From Medicago truncatula (lineage: Eukaryota; Streptophyta; Magnoliopsida; Fabales; Fabaceae), in assembly GCF_003473485.1 (NCBI RefSeq), contig NC_053042.1, forward strand, positions 46,649,762 to 46,713,761: a DNA stretch of 64,000 nucleotides, written 5' to 3'. Positions 1 to 13,600 of this stretch are shown piece after piece. The notes beneath the pieces were generated by a model. That model saw only the letters and a list, made by a program, of their open reading frames with translations. It had not been told where the DNA came from and ran no database searches. Position numbers and translations under genes: made by a program. Positions within the stretch are counted from its first letter, which is position 1. Each line of letters opens with the position of its first letter.

Positions 1-1199
1 CATACACCACAATTACTCAGACAAACTATTTTGTAATGGAAATAGAGAACGAAACCATGAACTTTGTGTAGATGGAGTTTTTGGTGGGTATATGGCAAAT
101 GGATCAGGTGAGTTTTGATGGATCTATAGAAATTACAATTTTCTTCGAGTTATGATGGATCTATAAAAGGTACTATTTTCTTTGATAACTATTCCCTTGT
201 TTGATAATTTAAAGTTTCTAATTAGGTTTTTAGTTGTCATATTTAATCAGTCTGAAGTAGATATGAATGTACAATCACATGTTTTGGAAATATGATAAGG
301 AATTATCAATGGAATTGGGAAACGAAATCGACGAGCGAGAACGACAAGCTAGATCAAGTGTTTTGGAAATTGAAATGGAATTTGCTCTCATTGACATCAA
401 AACAATTTAAATGGATTTCAAGATGAATCCGTGTTCATTGAGTTTTGAAAATTTAGTCGAGGGTATTAAGATTATGTAAGAATGATAAATATAGAGCTGG
501 AGATGAATTTAAGGGCCCAATTTAGGGTACAGGATGTTATACTGGATTAGTCTGAAGCTAATATAAATGTGCAACCACATTTTTGAAACATAATAGGAAA
601 TATTGATGGAATCTGGAAACATAATGATGAACGAGTACGACTGGCTCAATCACATGTTTTGGAACAAAATTTGCTTTTGTTGGCACCAAAACGTTGAAAT
701 TGAAACATAATTTGATCTTCTTGGCATCAAAACGGTTTCAATGGGTTTGAAGATGAATCCGTGTTCATTGAATTTCAAAAATTTAGTGGAGAAGGATCCT
801 AATTGCCTACTTGGAACTGCGTTCAAAGGGCTTCAAACGTACAACTATACATAAGCTTGAAAATCTAACTTTACAAAATTCACGTTCATAGGACATTGAG
901 GCACAAAAAACTCGAAGGAAATGCGAATCCAGAAAATCAACAAGAAGATTAAAATAGAGTCGAAGATGAATTTAGGGTTCCACTTTGCAAAATAGACTAA
1001 ATTTGAAGGTCAAAAGTGGTATTTTAGAAATAATCAGGCCTAAATCGACGATACATGAAAGTTGAGGGGCTAAAGTTTACGAAAGCAAAATCAATAAAAA
1101 AAAACAAAACAAATAATAAAAAAATAGTATACTAATAGCGGATTCGAAAGAAGTTGAAATATAGTTTTGCAAATGCTTTGAGATCCGCTACTACTTGAA
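1..1199. other. Intergenic DNA upstream of gene 1, with a degenerate duplication
   Basis: No coding potential is seen. Two diverged copies of a roughly 220-bp unit lie at about 249-465 and 551-790. Both contain an element reading like tctgaag-ta-atatgaatgt, then a stretch on not-quite-identical 'cacatgttttgga', and end with 'gatgaatccgtgttcattga'. The rest is AT-rich. Proximal promoter elements of the following gene probably lie after about 1080. Confidence 0.45.
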
Positions 1200-1200
1200 T

Positions 1201-1757
1201 TTCTCTCTCTCTCTCTCTATTCTTTCTCGCTAAACAAGTTCTCTTTTGTTCCTTATCGTCTCATCACGTTCTCACTTTCTTCCCCCAAACAGATTTTCCA
1301 CCTTCACCACCCAACAGAAATCCGCAACATAATTTCTCTCAGTTTCTCACCCCCCACACACATAGTCTAAGCTATAGACACCTCCCCATATTCAAATCTA
1401 CACCTCCATCCATCCATCCATGCCTTCTTATTCTCACTCACTCTTCGATCTGAAACACCGCCCCTGAATAGAAATACATATTCTCTATATATTTATTTCA
1501 ATTCTATAGGTTTTCTTTCTTCTTTGCGTTTTGAGGATTTCGGTGTCGTTTTGGAGCTGCGGCGAAGACGGAACATAGAGTTTTCCTTGCGGCGGTGTGG
1601 AATTTGTTGCCGTTTGTGGTTTCTTGTTCGATCTGTGGGCACGGAACCTAGCGAGCGGAGTTTGAATATTTAGCTCTGCAAACCCTAGATTTGCCTTGCG
1701 TCGGTTGTTTGCGGCGGTGAATACGGTGTAGCTGCCCATGCTATTGGGTTGATATTG
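1201..1757 (+). promoter_or_regulatory. 5' leader of the POWERDRESS-like gene, with CT repeat and two uORFs
   Basis: A CT microsatellite at about 1201-1219 is typical of plant core promoters and 5' leaders. Further C/T-rich sequence follows to about 1450. Two short upstream reading frames precede the main ATG at 1758. One runs 1420-1467 (15 codons plus stop). The second runs 1738-1752 (4 codons plus stop) and ends 5 nt before the main start. Whether they lie in the mRNA depends on the transcription start, which cannot be read from sequence. A leader intron is possible but was not assigned. Confidence 0.5.
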
Positions 1758-4700
1758 ATGCCGCCAGAACCATTGCCTTGGGATCGTAAGGACTTCTTCA
1801 AGGAGAGGAAGCACGACAGGTCTGAAGCGGTTGGCTCCGTGGCGAGATGGAGAGATTCTTCTCATCACCGAGATTTCAATCGTTGGGGATCCGCCGAGTT
1901 TCGCAGCCGACCACCTGGTTAGTTTCCGTTTCGCCGCCCTTCTGATTTGTTATTTATGCTTTTGTTTAGTTTTTGCAGAAATTTGTTATTAGGTTTTGCG
2001 TATTTGATATATTGTTGAAATTTGAAACTGAAACCTGCGTTTAATTTTGAAGATCTGTGGCTATAGCTGTTTTCTTTAAGCTTTTTAAGAGAGGAGGAGT
2101 TTTTTGCAAGATTTCTTTGTTCTATTTCGTTTTTTTTTTCTTCTCTTTTTTTGTGGGTAGGAATATATACTTTGCTTGTGTTGATTTTTTTTTGTTTTCC
2201 TTTTTGTTTAAATATTTTCTGAAGGTCATGGTAAGCAGGGTGGTTGGCACATGTTTTCTGAAGAGCCTGGTCATGGTTATGGTGTTTCTCGGTCCGGCGA
2301 CAAGATGTTGGAGGAAGATGGTCGGCCGTTGGTTTCACGGGGTGATGGAAAATATGGCAGAAGTAGTAGGGATAATAGAGGAGGTCCCTTTGGGCAGAGA
2401 GACTGGAGAGGTCATTCGTGGGAGGCCAGCAATGGTTCTCCAAATTTATCAAGGAGACCGCAAGATATGAATAATGAGCAGAGGTCAGTTGATGATTCCC
2501 CAACATATTCCTCTCACCCACATTCTGATTTTGTAAACACATGGGAGCAGCATAACTTGAAAGACCAGCATGCTAAGACGGGTGGTGTCAATGGGTTGGG
2601 AACAGGCCCAAGATGTGATAGAGAGAATTCTTTGAGTTCAATTGACTGGAAGCCGCTTAAATGGACCCGATCTGGAAGCTTGTCTTCTCGAGGCTCAGGT
2701 TTTAGTCACTCAAGTAGCTCAAGGAGCATGGCTGGGACAGATTCCTATGAAGGAAAGCCCAATTTGAAACACAAAAATGTCACTGCTGTTGAGTCGAATT
2801 CAGGGGAAGCCACTGCATGTGTGACATCTTCTATGCCGTCTGAAGATGCAACTTCTAGAAAGAAGCCTAGGCTAAATTGGGGCGAGGGACTTGCAAAGTA
2901 CGAGAAGAAAAAAGTTGATGTACCTGATCCAGGATCAAACAAAGATGGCTCGGTTTCGTCTGCCGGTAATATGGAGCCTTGTAGTTCCATCAGCCCCAAC
3001 TTAGTAGATAAAAGCCCAAAAGTTACAGGATTTTCAGACTGTGCATCTCCTGCAACTCCATCTTCCGTTGCCTGCAGTTCCTCACCAGGTATGTTGTGAA
3101 GCTTTCTTTACCTGTGTCAGATCCTTCTGTTGTAAGAGCAAAATGACAATTTAACTTATAGAATTTACTACAAACATCTGTTCGTGCATGATTAATGTCT
3201 TGTTGTATCACATATAGGACTGTGCTGAATCCTATTTTGTGACATTGTGGTGTTTATCTTGGTGTTCGTGAATAATTGTCTGAAATAGTAGTCAGATATT
3301 AGTTGCAATACTCTTTAGTCCTCACCACTGCTTTTTTTAGTTGCAATTTTAAGATTGGATTAGGTGCCTTTTGCTTCATTGATGTTTTCCTTTTACCGTA
3401 GTGATTTTCTCTTACCCTGTTATCTATTTCTAATCATCTTCCCTTCTTAATGTGTTTCGTTTCTTCCATTAACAAAAAACGATTTCTTTTGTTGATGATT
3501 TCATTGTCCAGTTATCTTTGATTTTTGTTTCCATTCATTTTCACTTTTAGGATGATACGATCTCTCAACATGCGTACGCTTAATATGCATCATTTCTCTG
3601 GCTTAATGAATTTCTTCTTTTATTGAAGAAGAGCAGGTTTGCTATGCTCTTTTGTTTGAAAATGTTTTTTAGGTGTAATATTCATTTAAAAAGGAATAAA
3701 CACTTTGAGGAGTCTAAGTTGAGTGGAAATCTGTTTTGAGCATATTTAATTGATTTATGGTGTTCACTAGAACTTACACTTGAACAGTTTTATTGCTGCC
3801 TTCAGTTTTCAAGTGATATTTAGATGCTGATCCTTGCACATGTATTGTGTCCCGACCTCTGCTTTTAAAAATAGGTAGTTTGAATAGGAAAATTGTACCT
3901 TAGGATATATCTTCTACAAACGTATTTCAATTTCGAGATAACTTGTCAAATAGAATGGTTAAACAAGGTCAATCTACTGACAACTATTTGTTCTTAATTG
4001 TAAATATGGTTCGACATGATCTCCTATAATTATTAAAACTATTGTTTTGGTCTCTTTATACTCTTACTTTGGCAAGATAATTTTTGCTCGAGCTTAGATG
4101 AGAGATGATAATTTTGATTTCTCATTTGATTTTCCTGTCATAGCAATTTATGTATTACGTGTACTGCTTGTGTTTACCCTGCATATATTATTTTTATGCA
4201 AAAACCTAACTTCAACCTTATTGCAGGCGTGGATGATAAATTATTGGGAAAGGTTGGAAATGCAGACAATGATGTCAGTAATTTGACTGATTCACCTGCT
4301 CCTGGTTTTCAGAATCACCTGCAGAAGTTTTATCTTAACCTTGATAAGTTGGATGTTGACTCCTTGAATAGTTTGGGCTCTTCAATTGTTGAGTTAGTAC
4401 AGTCTGATGATCCAAGTTCTGACGATTCTGGTCTAGTTCGGTCCAATGCTATTAATAAGTTGCTGATATGGAAAGCTGACATTTCGAAGGTATTGGAGAT
4501 GACTGAATCTGAAATTGATTTGCTTGAAAATGAACTGAAGTCTCTAAAATCTGAATCTGTGGATAGATCTGAGTGTCCAGTAGCATCGGGCTCCCAGCAG
4601 GCAGATAGCAGTTCAAAGTTTTACGAAGAGCGTGTTGAAGTCTCTCAGAAGGTCATTCGGCCAGTACCATTGAAAATTATTTCTTCTGATGAACCCAATA

Positions 4701-7700
4701 CAGTGAAGATGCCCCAGTCAACTAATTTATGTAGCATTCATGAAAATGACAAGGAAGAGGATATCGATAGTCCTGGATCAGCAACATCTAAATTTGTTGA
4801 GCCTCTTCCTGTAAATGCAGTTTCTTCAAGTTATACCAGGGGCTATGATAACTTATCAAGGGACATGAATGCCGTTCAATCTACTATGATGAAATGCTTT
4901 GTCCGCTGTAATAGGAAAAATACTAGTGTATCTGCCTGTAATAATGTCAATACACCTACAGAAGTAAAGGATAGCTTAGGTGATGTTACCTTTGGAGCAA
5001 ACTTATGTTCTAGCTACGGGGATACTTATAAGTCAATTATTGCTTCAAATAAAGAATCTGCTAACAGAGCGCACAAACTATTTACCAAGTTAGTTCCCAA
5101 AGAATGTAAAAAGCATGGTAACATGGGAGTCAGCAATGATTCGTTCTCTCATACATCGATTCTGCAAAAATTTGCCGAGAAAAAACAGTTTGAAAGATTT
5201 AAGGAGAGAGTTATTGCACTCAAGTTCAAAGCCTTGCATCACTTGTGGAAAGAAGATATGCGCCTACTGTCTATTAGGAAATGCCGCCCAAAATCGCATA
5301 AGAAAAATGAACTAAATGTGCGAACTACCTGTAGCAGTAATATGAAGAACCGATCTTCCATTCGTTCACGGTTTACTTTCCCTGGTATAGATCTTTCTAC
5401 GAATCTTTTGCTTAACTTATTCGAGTGATTTTGCATTGTCTTTCAATTTGATGCAGTTCAGTTATGTCATGTAGTTTACGAATGAGAATAAAAGAAATAA
5501 TGACAGGGTGGTTGTTAATGTACAGAAATAGGTTTGTTTATATTAAGTTTACCTAAATACTCTATCTTAAGAGTATAAGAGCTTTGCAAAACCTTTTCAA
5601 TTTGATTTTAAGACCTTTGAAAGTCGGTAAATTCTTTTAATACTTATGGTGTAAAATTGTTTACATGATTATCTTGCATAATATTTTTTGGTAAAAACAC
5701 CATAGTTAAATTATTTTTCTGTGTCCTGACCAAAAAAACTAAAATGTTTTTCTGTGTTTGATGTGATGATATTATTTGGCTTTCCGTTAATTGTTATGGT
5801 GTAAAGTTATTTCCGCAATTGGTTTTCATTACAACATTTTTTTTGCAGATTACTTTTTGGTAAAATTACCATAGTTAAATTATATCTTTGCCGTTTGATG
5901 TGATGAATCTATGACTCCATAGTTGCTTTTTTGTTGTCAAATTCTGATAGAAATAATTAAATACGATCAAGTGGCTCTGTGATGCTGACATCTCTGTCCC
6001 AAGGTGTGACAGTCTATTATTCTTTAGCATGCAGCTTTTATTTTTCGTATGAAAAAGAGACTTTCAATGCTAATGTTCATTTTAATGCTAGTTATACCTT
6101 CGAAATAATATAGGGTAGATACTATTATTTGACCCGGGCTTGTACAAGATTATTGTATGTAATTTTAGAGTGGTGATAAATCTCAATGTGCTACTATATT
6201 TGTGTTTTGTCATGGTAGTGCACACAACATAGCCACTTCGTTGTGCTGTTGGTATAAAACTTGTAGGAGGAGTTTTCTTTTTCGTTGATTTTTTCTCGAC
6301 TAGTTTCTTCTGATGATTTTGTTCTGAGTACCTTTCTTTTATGGGTTGTCATTCCTGTTCATTTCATTTGCAAGTTATTTGTTTGGCATGTGCTGACTGG
6401 TTGGCATGTAGGCTAGTTAACTTCTCAATTGTGTCAATAAAAATATTTGTTACTTGGTAGGGTTTTGGAGTTGATTATCAGAAATTTAATAGGTTGAGAG
6501 GTATGATGCTGAAGCAATGATTTATCTGGTACTCACAGTTTCTATGTATTGAAATAATTGATGACAATATCACTAATTTTGGGCTTCTTTTTTGGTTTGT
6601 TACTTATATTGTATTTATTATGTGTCTGTTGTATTTGTTTGTTCTGCTGTTACACAAGTTATCTTCAATTCTATGTAGGTTTTTTCTGTGATGTTTGATG
6701 TTGACAGATGATTTTTTATTTTATAGTTGTTTGTCGAGTTCCTAAAATATCTAATCTTTTTGCTGTGATGATTACTAAGTATTTTTCTCATTCTTCATTT
6801 TCCAATGAATGCAGCTGGAAACCATCTAAGCTTGGTTCCAACAACAGAGATTATTAATTTCACAAGCAAACTTCTGTCAGAATCTCAAGCACAACTTCAG
6901 AGAAACACCCTGAAGATGCCTGCATTAATATTGGACGAGAAGGAGAAGATGGTTACAAAGTTCATATCTAGTAATGGGCTGGTTGAAGATCCGTTGGCTA
7001 TTGAGAAAGAAAGGAGTATGATCAATCCTTGGACATCAGAAGAGAAAGAACTATTCTTGGAGAAATTTGCTGCATTTGGAAAAGATTTCCGGAAAATTGC
7101 TTCTTTCCTTGATCACAAGACAACTGCAGACTGCATTGAGTTCTACTACAAGAATCACAAATCCGAATGTTTTGAGAAACTGAAGAGGAAAGATATTGGT
7201 AAGCTAGGGAAGTCATATGCAGCTAAAACTAACTTGATGGCATCAGGTAAAAAATGGAATCATGAAGTTAATGTTTCTTCACTTGATATTTTGAGTGCTG
7301 CTTCAGTGATGGCAGATGTCATTGCAGGTAATAAAAGGATGCGAGGAAGAAGATACCTTCTGGGATATGGTAATGTAAAAGCATCAAGGGGTGAGGACAG
7401 CATTATAGAGAGATCAAACAGTTTTGACACTCTTGGGGATGAAAGGGAGACTGCTGCTGCAGCTGATGTATTGGCTGGTATATGTGGTTCATTTTCATCC
7501 GAGGCTATGAGTTCTTGCATAACAAGTTCAATTGATCCTGTAGATGGTAACAAGGAAACGAAGTTCTTGAAAGCAAACCCTCTATTCAAACAACCCTTGA
7601 CACCTGATATTTCGCAGAATGCTGATGATGAGACTTGTTCAGATGAGAGCTGTGGCGAAGCTACTGAGTGGACAGATGATGAGACAGCAGCTTTTCTTCA

Positions 7701-9681
7701 GGCTGTATCATCTTTTGGTAAGGATTTTGAGAAGATATCACGGTGTGTAGGTACAAAGGCCCAAGAACATTGCAAACGTTTCTTCAGCAAGACTCGGAAA
7801 TGTCTTGGATTGAATCTCGCAAACCCCGTACCTGGAATTAACGGATCCCCGTTGAATGATGATGCAAATGGCGGTGAGAGTGATACAGATGATGCATGTG
7901 TTGTTGAGGCAGGCTCAGTGGTTGATGCTGATAAGTCTGGAAATAAAACAGACGAGGACCTGCCTTCTGATGCCTTGAATACATTCCATGATGAATCCAA
8001 TCCTCTGGAAGCTACGAGCCTGTCTGCTAAATTAAATGAATCAAGAGAAATCAGTGGGACCGAAGTATGTCTTGAAAATGTAGATGTGGCTTCCGTTGCT
8101 TGTGCAATTAATGTTGAATCTAAGCTGGGCTCTGATGTTAGTGGAGTTGGCTTGTGCACAACTGACAAGTCTGGTTCAGTCAATGGAGTTGGCTTGGGAG
8201 GTACAGTTAGAGAATCTATTTCTGCTTCAGAAATAATTAAACCAAGGGAGTGTGGTTCTGTTGCTTTGGATAGAACGGTTTCCGAGGGTTCTTCTGGGGG
8301 TCTTTGTCTTGGAAGTGAAGTGGAAAGGCAAAGAGTGTCAGCACCCCACTGTGTTGTTGACAAAGATGTTGAACATGTAGCAGATGCAGGTGTTGTAGTT
8401 GAGTTGAAAAACTGTGTCTTAGAATCGAGCACTGCGGCAAATGTTTCATTCTCACCTGTGGTCAATTCATGTTCAGGATTGAGTTTTGGTTCTGAAAATA
8501 AGCATGTCTCCTTTGGAAAGCCTCATACGTCAGCACTGTCTATGAGTATGAGTGATCTTCAGGCAACTGCAAATTCATTGTTGCTAAAAGCTGCCGCTGC
8601 TCAATGTGAGAAAACAGTTAGCCAGGATAGACTGTCCTCTACTTGTGATATTCAGGGAGGTAGAGATATGCGGTGTCATAGCTCTGGTAGTAATGGTGAC
8701 CATCAGCTTCCTCTTTCCGGGAGCCATGTTGAGACTGTTAGTGTTCTCCAGGGCTATTCCATGCAAGTGCCCATCAAAAAAGAAGTGGATGGGGATGTGA
8801 ATTGCAGCAGTTCAGCAGCTGAGTTTCCTCTTCTACCCCAAAAGGTCAAACAGACTGATGGTCATTTCAAACCATCATTTCATTCTTCAAATTCAGAAAA
8901 AACATCCAGAAATGGTGACGTGAAACTGTTTGGAAAGATATTAACCAATCCATCTTCCACTCAGAATCCTAATTTGACTGCGAAGCGAAGTGAAGAAAAC
9001 GGTTCCCATCATCCTAAGTTGAACAACAAGTCTTCTAATCTGAATTTTACCGGCCATCAAAATTCTGATGAAAATTTAAATTTTTTGAAGTTTGGCCTTG
9101 AAAATGTTCCAGTGATGAGTTATGGTTATTGGGAAGGGAATGCAATACAAAGTAGACAGTCTGGTCTCTCATCCTTGCCCGATTCTTCCTTCTTGTTAGC
9201 TAAATATCCTGCTGCGTTTAGTAATTATCCTACATCATCTTCCAATTTGGAGCAACAACCACCATTGCAGGCCTTTGCCAAGAATAGTCAACGGCATTTG
9301 ACTGGTGCATCTACTTTTACAGCTAGAGACGTGAATGGTAGCAATGCTATGCTTGATTATCAGATGTTTAGAGGTAGAGATGGTCCACAAGTTCAGCCAT
9401 TTATGGTTGATGTCCAACACCGCCAAGATTTATTCTCTGAGATGCAGAGAAGACACAGTTTTGAAGCAATCTCCAGTTTGCAGCAGCAAGGAAGGGGAAT
9501 GATGGGAATGAATAGCGTTGGAAGACCTGGGATTCTAGTGGGAGGTTCGTGCAGTGGTGTCTCTGATCCTGTGGCGGCAATTAAAATGCATTATTCCAAT
9601 TCTGAGAAGTATGGTGGTCAAAATGGAAGTGTTGTTAGAGATGATGAGTCATGGGGAGGGAAAGGGGACTTAGGCAGGTAG
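1758..9681 (+). CDS. PWR: Double-SANT chromatin protein, POWERDRESS (plant NCoR/SMRT-like) orthologue
   Basis: Four coding exons: 1758-1917, 2225-3088, 4227-5384, 6815-9681. All introns are GT-AG and the frame stays open for 1682 residues, close to the usual length of the family. The N-terminus begins MPPEPLPWDRKDFFKERK, the conserved start of this family, which fixes the ATG. Two SANT/Myb-like domains lie in exon 4: about residues 797-850 (starts INPWTSEEKELFLEKF) and about 1011-1062 (starts TEWTDDETAAFLQAV). A short predicted coiled coil sits near residues 425-455 (around SEIDLLENELKSLK). The rest is Ser/Asn/Gly-rich and probably disordered. In Arabidopsis, PWR acts in the nucleus with histone deacetylase HDA9 to repress transcription; its mutants affect flowering and floral determinacy. 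The same role here is inference. The neighbouring pseudouridine synthase gene converges on it. No truncation or frameshift is seen. Confidence 0.93.
5643..5905 (+). repeat. Degenerate direct repeat in PWR intron 3
   Basis: Two related segments, about 5646-5725 and 5795-5885, share 'tatggtgtaaa-ttattt' starts and 'ttggtaaaa-caccatagttaaatta' ends. They look like an old local duplication inside the 1430-bp intron. No coding exon is hidden there, because frames on both sides join directly (codon split G|CT). Confidence 0.45.
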
Positions 9682-10666
9682 TAGATGTGCTTGGTGGCAG
9701 AAAGAGTTTTGCCGCTTCCTGTATAATAGTTTTTGTTAACAGCTCAATACAGTGTAGGGCGATTTAATGGTTCTCAAGCCCTTGTTTTTGGTAAATTATT
9801 ATAAATTAGGTGCTTTTAATGTGGCAGCAGCTTTGTATTTGTTGTATTTGATGAAAATACAAAAATAATCTCTGGAAAAAGTTAGGAGAGGGGCGATTGC
9901 CATTACTGCTCATACTTGAAATCATCTGGATATTTGTTTGAAGTTTTGACAAATCATTTCGAGGTAGAATAAGAGGGCTTGGTATGTGTTTCAAAACTCC
10001 CTTAACTTTTATAATTTCCTCTTATTTTTTTTCATTTTCTCAGTAAAATATTAGTAATAGAATCAGTGGTAATTTAAGGAGTGTCTGTTTATAGATAATA
10101 CAATTCCAAAAAAATTAATTTTTTTTAAAGAAAGATACAAGTTGTGTGTGACGGGGACCACTTTCAACATAAATTTGTATTTTAGTTAAGTAGAGAGAGA
10201 GGCATGAGAAACGGAAGAGTGGAGAATATGACTTTTTTCTGTATTATTTGCCACGTTGCCTACCTTTATTTTCGCCGGTGATGGCAGACCAATATTTCTT
10301 TATTTACTTTTCTCTTCTATCTATCTTTTTCAACACTAGTAGATTTGATGGTGTCCTTTTACCTAAGTCAAAAAAGTGAAAGCAGCCTTTCTCTGTGTAT
10401 GACTATTGTCCTATTGGGTGTGGCTGCTAGTCAAATGAGTACGAAGTTCGTTGTCTAATTGAAGCAAAGTTCGTTCACATTTCTACTTGAGGCAAATTTC
10501 TTTTTCTAATTTCACATGTCTAAATGAGGATTTCTGCGTTTGCTCAAACCTGGTAGAAGAAAAGGCTACTTTATTTGTCTTCCAACGGTACATCATCTTA
10601 AATACATCTATCTATATCATCAGTATCAGCGTTGCATCTTTCAATAGTCAAACCATCTTCAAAAAT
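9682..10666. other. 3' UTR of PWR and short convergent intergenic region
   Basis: The region holds the PWR 3' UTR (about 9682-9990) and the 3' UTR of the minus-strand pseudouridine synthase gene. It is AT-rich, and I see no further gene. The two genes end less than 1 kb apart, tail to tail. Confidence 0.6.
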
Positions 10667-13600
10667 CTAAGCAGTTGTCTGCTGCGCCTGTGCAATAGCC
10701 TCTTCATGTGTTTGGAGGATGGAAGGAAGGGGTGCAATCATTTCGATTATCTGCAAGTACACACGAAACTATTTATTTTTTGAAACCTAAGTCACCATTT
10801 GTTTTTCAAATGATGAACTGGAAATTTCTATTTATGAATGGCTAGTCCTTTTAAGTACCTCATTAGTTATTGGATGGGAGAGAAACAATCTATGTGCATG
10901 CAGATGATACCCACAATCTCCTGGAACTGGTTTGCTAGGTCTTGTATAACCCCTATACAATGATCAGCAATTTGAAAAGCTGAGAACATAACTCAAATGA
11001 ATAATTATTTTCTTCTGATATAGTAGTTAATTACAAAATATCTAGCTGCTAGAAGGACCAAGTCTAGTGATGATAATCCCAACGCCATATATGTGAAATT
11101 GATGCTCAAATTAACCATCATATATTGTCTAAAAATGCCAGCTAAAACCGATGTCAAAGAATTACGAGCATTGAATAATAAAAAAAAGTTTAAATTGAAA
11201 ACTTATTTCTAATATAGGGTTGTTTGCCGACTACCATGTCACACTTCTAAGCAAGTTTCTCACATCGGATAATAATAAGCCAATGTGTTAAGTTATTCAT
11301 CCCAAAGTTGTGTATTATTTGTTTACTGAAGAACTGAGTAAATAAAACCTATTGCCCTCATATTCCTCACTCACTAACAGAATCTATGCCATGTCAGTAA
11401 CTAACCCCCTCTTTTTCTCACCTGATCCCATTTCTCTCTAGAATTCGCCTTTGTTAGATTCTGACCCAGCTCCATTTCAGGATCCACATTGGGCCTAAGT
11501 GTCCTATCACTTCACTTGGATTATCGATCTCCCTAAGTTTACTTGATTAGTGTAAATTTTGAGTAAGATATGTGAAAGATCACCACTGCAGAACATAATT
11601 TTAACAAAATCTGACTACAAAGAAAAGAAGAATATGGTGTTAAATGAATTGAAATGTCCTTGTGTAAAATAAAAACACAAGCACTTACCCATCTTCAGCA
11701 AAACTCTCATCAAGAAAATCACAGTCCAAGCATTTTGGCTGCCCACCAACAGCATAAAGAGGATCACCTGCAAATATAAAGAATTTTATTTTTGAAAGAG
11801 TAGGATATTTGTATGAAGAAATTTGATTTCAATGAAGTAAGAACCAAACGTCTAGAATCATATCCCAAGACTAGCGAAACAAAGGATAAAATACACATCT
11901 AACAAACGTAAAATATTCACAAAGTGTAATGTTAATTTCTAAATTGAAACGCTAATAAATATTTATTTAAATCTCCATTAATAAAACCATTAACTTTGAT
12001 AAACTTAGTGACAACAACAATAAAGCAAACAGAATATTTCAAGGATATAGTTAAATTTTACTTCAAAGATTTTTGGCCATTGAAATTTAAAGGCTTAATA
12101 GGCACAAGTCAATATTGACATAATTGTAATCTTATAAGGAATCTCACTATATTTCTAAGTATGTGAAGCAGCATAAATAAACTAGCATTAAACATTGAGC
12201 TATGCTATATATAGCAAATGAATAGTTCTTGAAATCTCATAAAACCTATGTTGGGATTAAACAGGAAATGGGAAAACCGTTTTATCCACTTTAATTCCGG
12301 ATTTGGCGGAAATCACAATGGCCTGGTAGTGGTGCTACGTAGCCAATAACACTTATCGTGATGGCTTCGTGGTAAACTCTCGCTATATTTAACATTTTCC
12401 TTAAATATTTACCTAATAGAGGATGCCCTATGAAAGAGAGATGGATGCGGATTTGATGTGGTCGTCCAGATTGAATCTTCACCTGTTAAAACAAGCCAAT
12501 AGAAAAATTAACAAGGATGTTACAATTAATATAATCCAAATTTTCGCAAAGCACAGTAGTTTTTATTATAGGATACTGATGTTGGCCTGTTTTTGGTGAT
12601 AACTGATGTTGGCCTTCTATTCTTATACCCAAAGCATCTATATCTCTTCCTTTTTGCATTTAAAAGGTGTTCTTTTGAAAACAGTGATCAATTTAATGTC
12701 AGGTTGCTTATAGGCTAATGTCATTATAGCAATTGCTAATAACAGGCTATCATTATTTTGGAAAAAGCCGTGCTTAATGATAAGATTTTCAATGATTCAA
12801 ATTAAATCCATGAGGAGACAACAAAGGAAACCCTTAACCAAAGAAGATGGGAGGATAAAAGTCACCATAGAGATTGGATATGCAATTTTATAATAGCTTT
12901 ATATTTCTCCTACTGTCTCTGGACTCTTAAAGGGATCACCAAGAGATGAAAAACAAGCAAAACTTTTAGGGAGTCAAAAATTTAGATGTTGAAGTGAAAG
13001 GCAGTTTGATAGAACATCAAAGAACATTGAACGATATCTGAGAACAGAGCAATGCTGCGATTTTTTTTAATTACAAACAATGGTTCCTATGATGTTTTAT
13101 TATATAGTTTTGCAAATAGAATGATGATCAATTTCAGTAATGTTTTTATTCATAAATAGTGGTAGGTACAAGGTAGTAGATAGTTTAATTATTTTTTATC
13201 ACCCTGTCATATGTAATGTATTCTAGGTTCCCAAGTTTACAGTGATGTTGACTCATAAAAAGTAACATGTGGTCTTTGAACAAATTGGCTACCTGAACCA
13301 ATGTGCTATTTTCTTTTACATTCCTTTCTAGAACGTGCACTACACTGAGTGCTGGTTTCCCTGGTTCAATGAAAACAACTATGCATGAGTGGACAATTAA
13401 GAAAAAGATAGAGAGCAGTTTTATGATGAAAAGGAAACATTTTAACAAAAGCAGATGGGCAGAAATCAATAACGGATGAGCAATGGCTTTCCTTTTGAGA
13501 TTCCTCCATGTGGAAAAAGAATAATGTTAACAATAACCTGATTGAGAAGCAACATATAACCCTTTAGCAACACCAGGATATTTTACCATTCCAATTGGTT

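Noticed and set aside
1485-2542. Minus-strand open frames over the PWR leader and exon 1
   Set aside because: They are shadows of the plus-strand gene and intron, with low-complexity composition and no motif.
7698-8465. 255-codon minus-strand frame inside PWR exon 4
   Set aside because: Antisense shadow of a long coding exon; no start context, introns or domain.
10820-10858. Short C-terminus of PUS5 by reading past the exon 13 donor
   Set aside because: It gives a non-conserved tail, while splicing at 10859 to the exon 10667-10750 restores APLPSILQT and a closed frame.
12291-12412. Read-through of PUS5 exon 11 (frame continues with APLPGHC)
   Set aside because: The conserved next segment GDPLYAVGGQPKC is found in the exon at 11689-11767 with good splice sites, so the read-through is an intron shadow.
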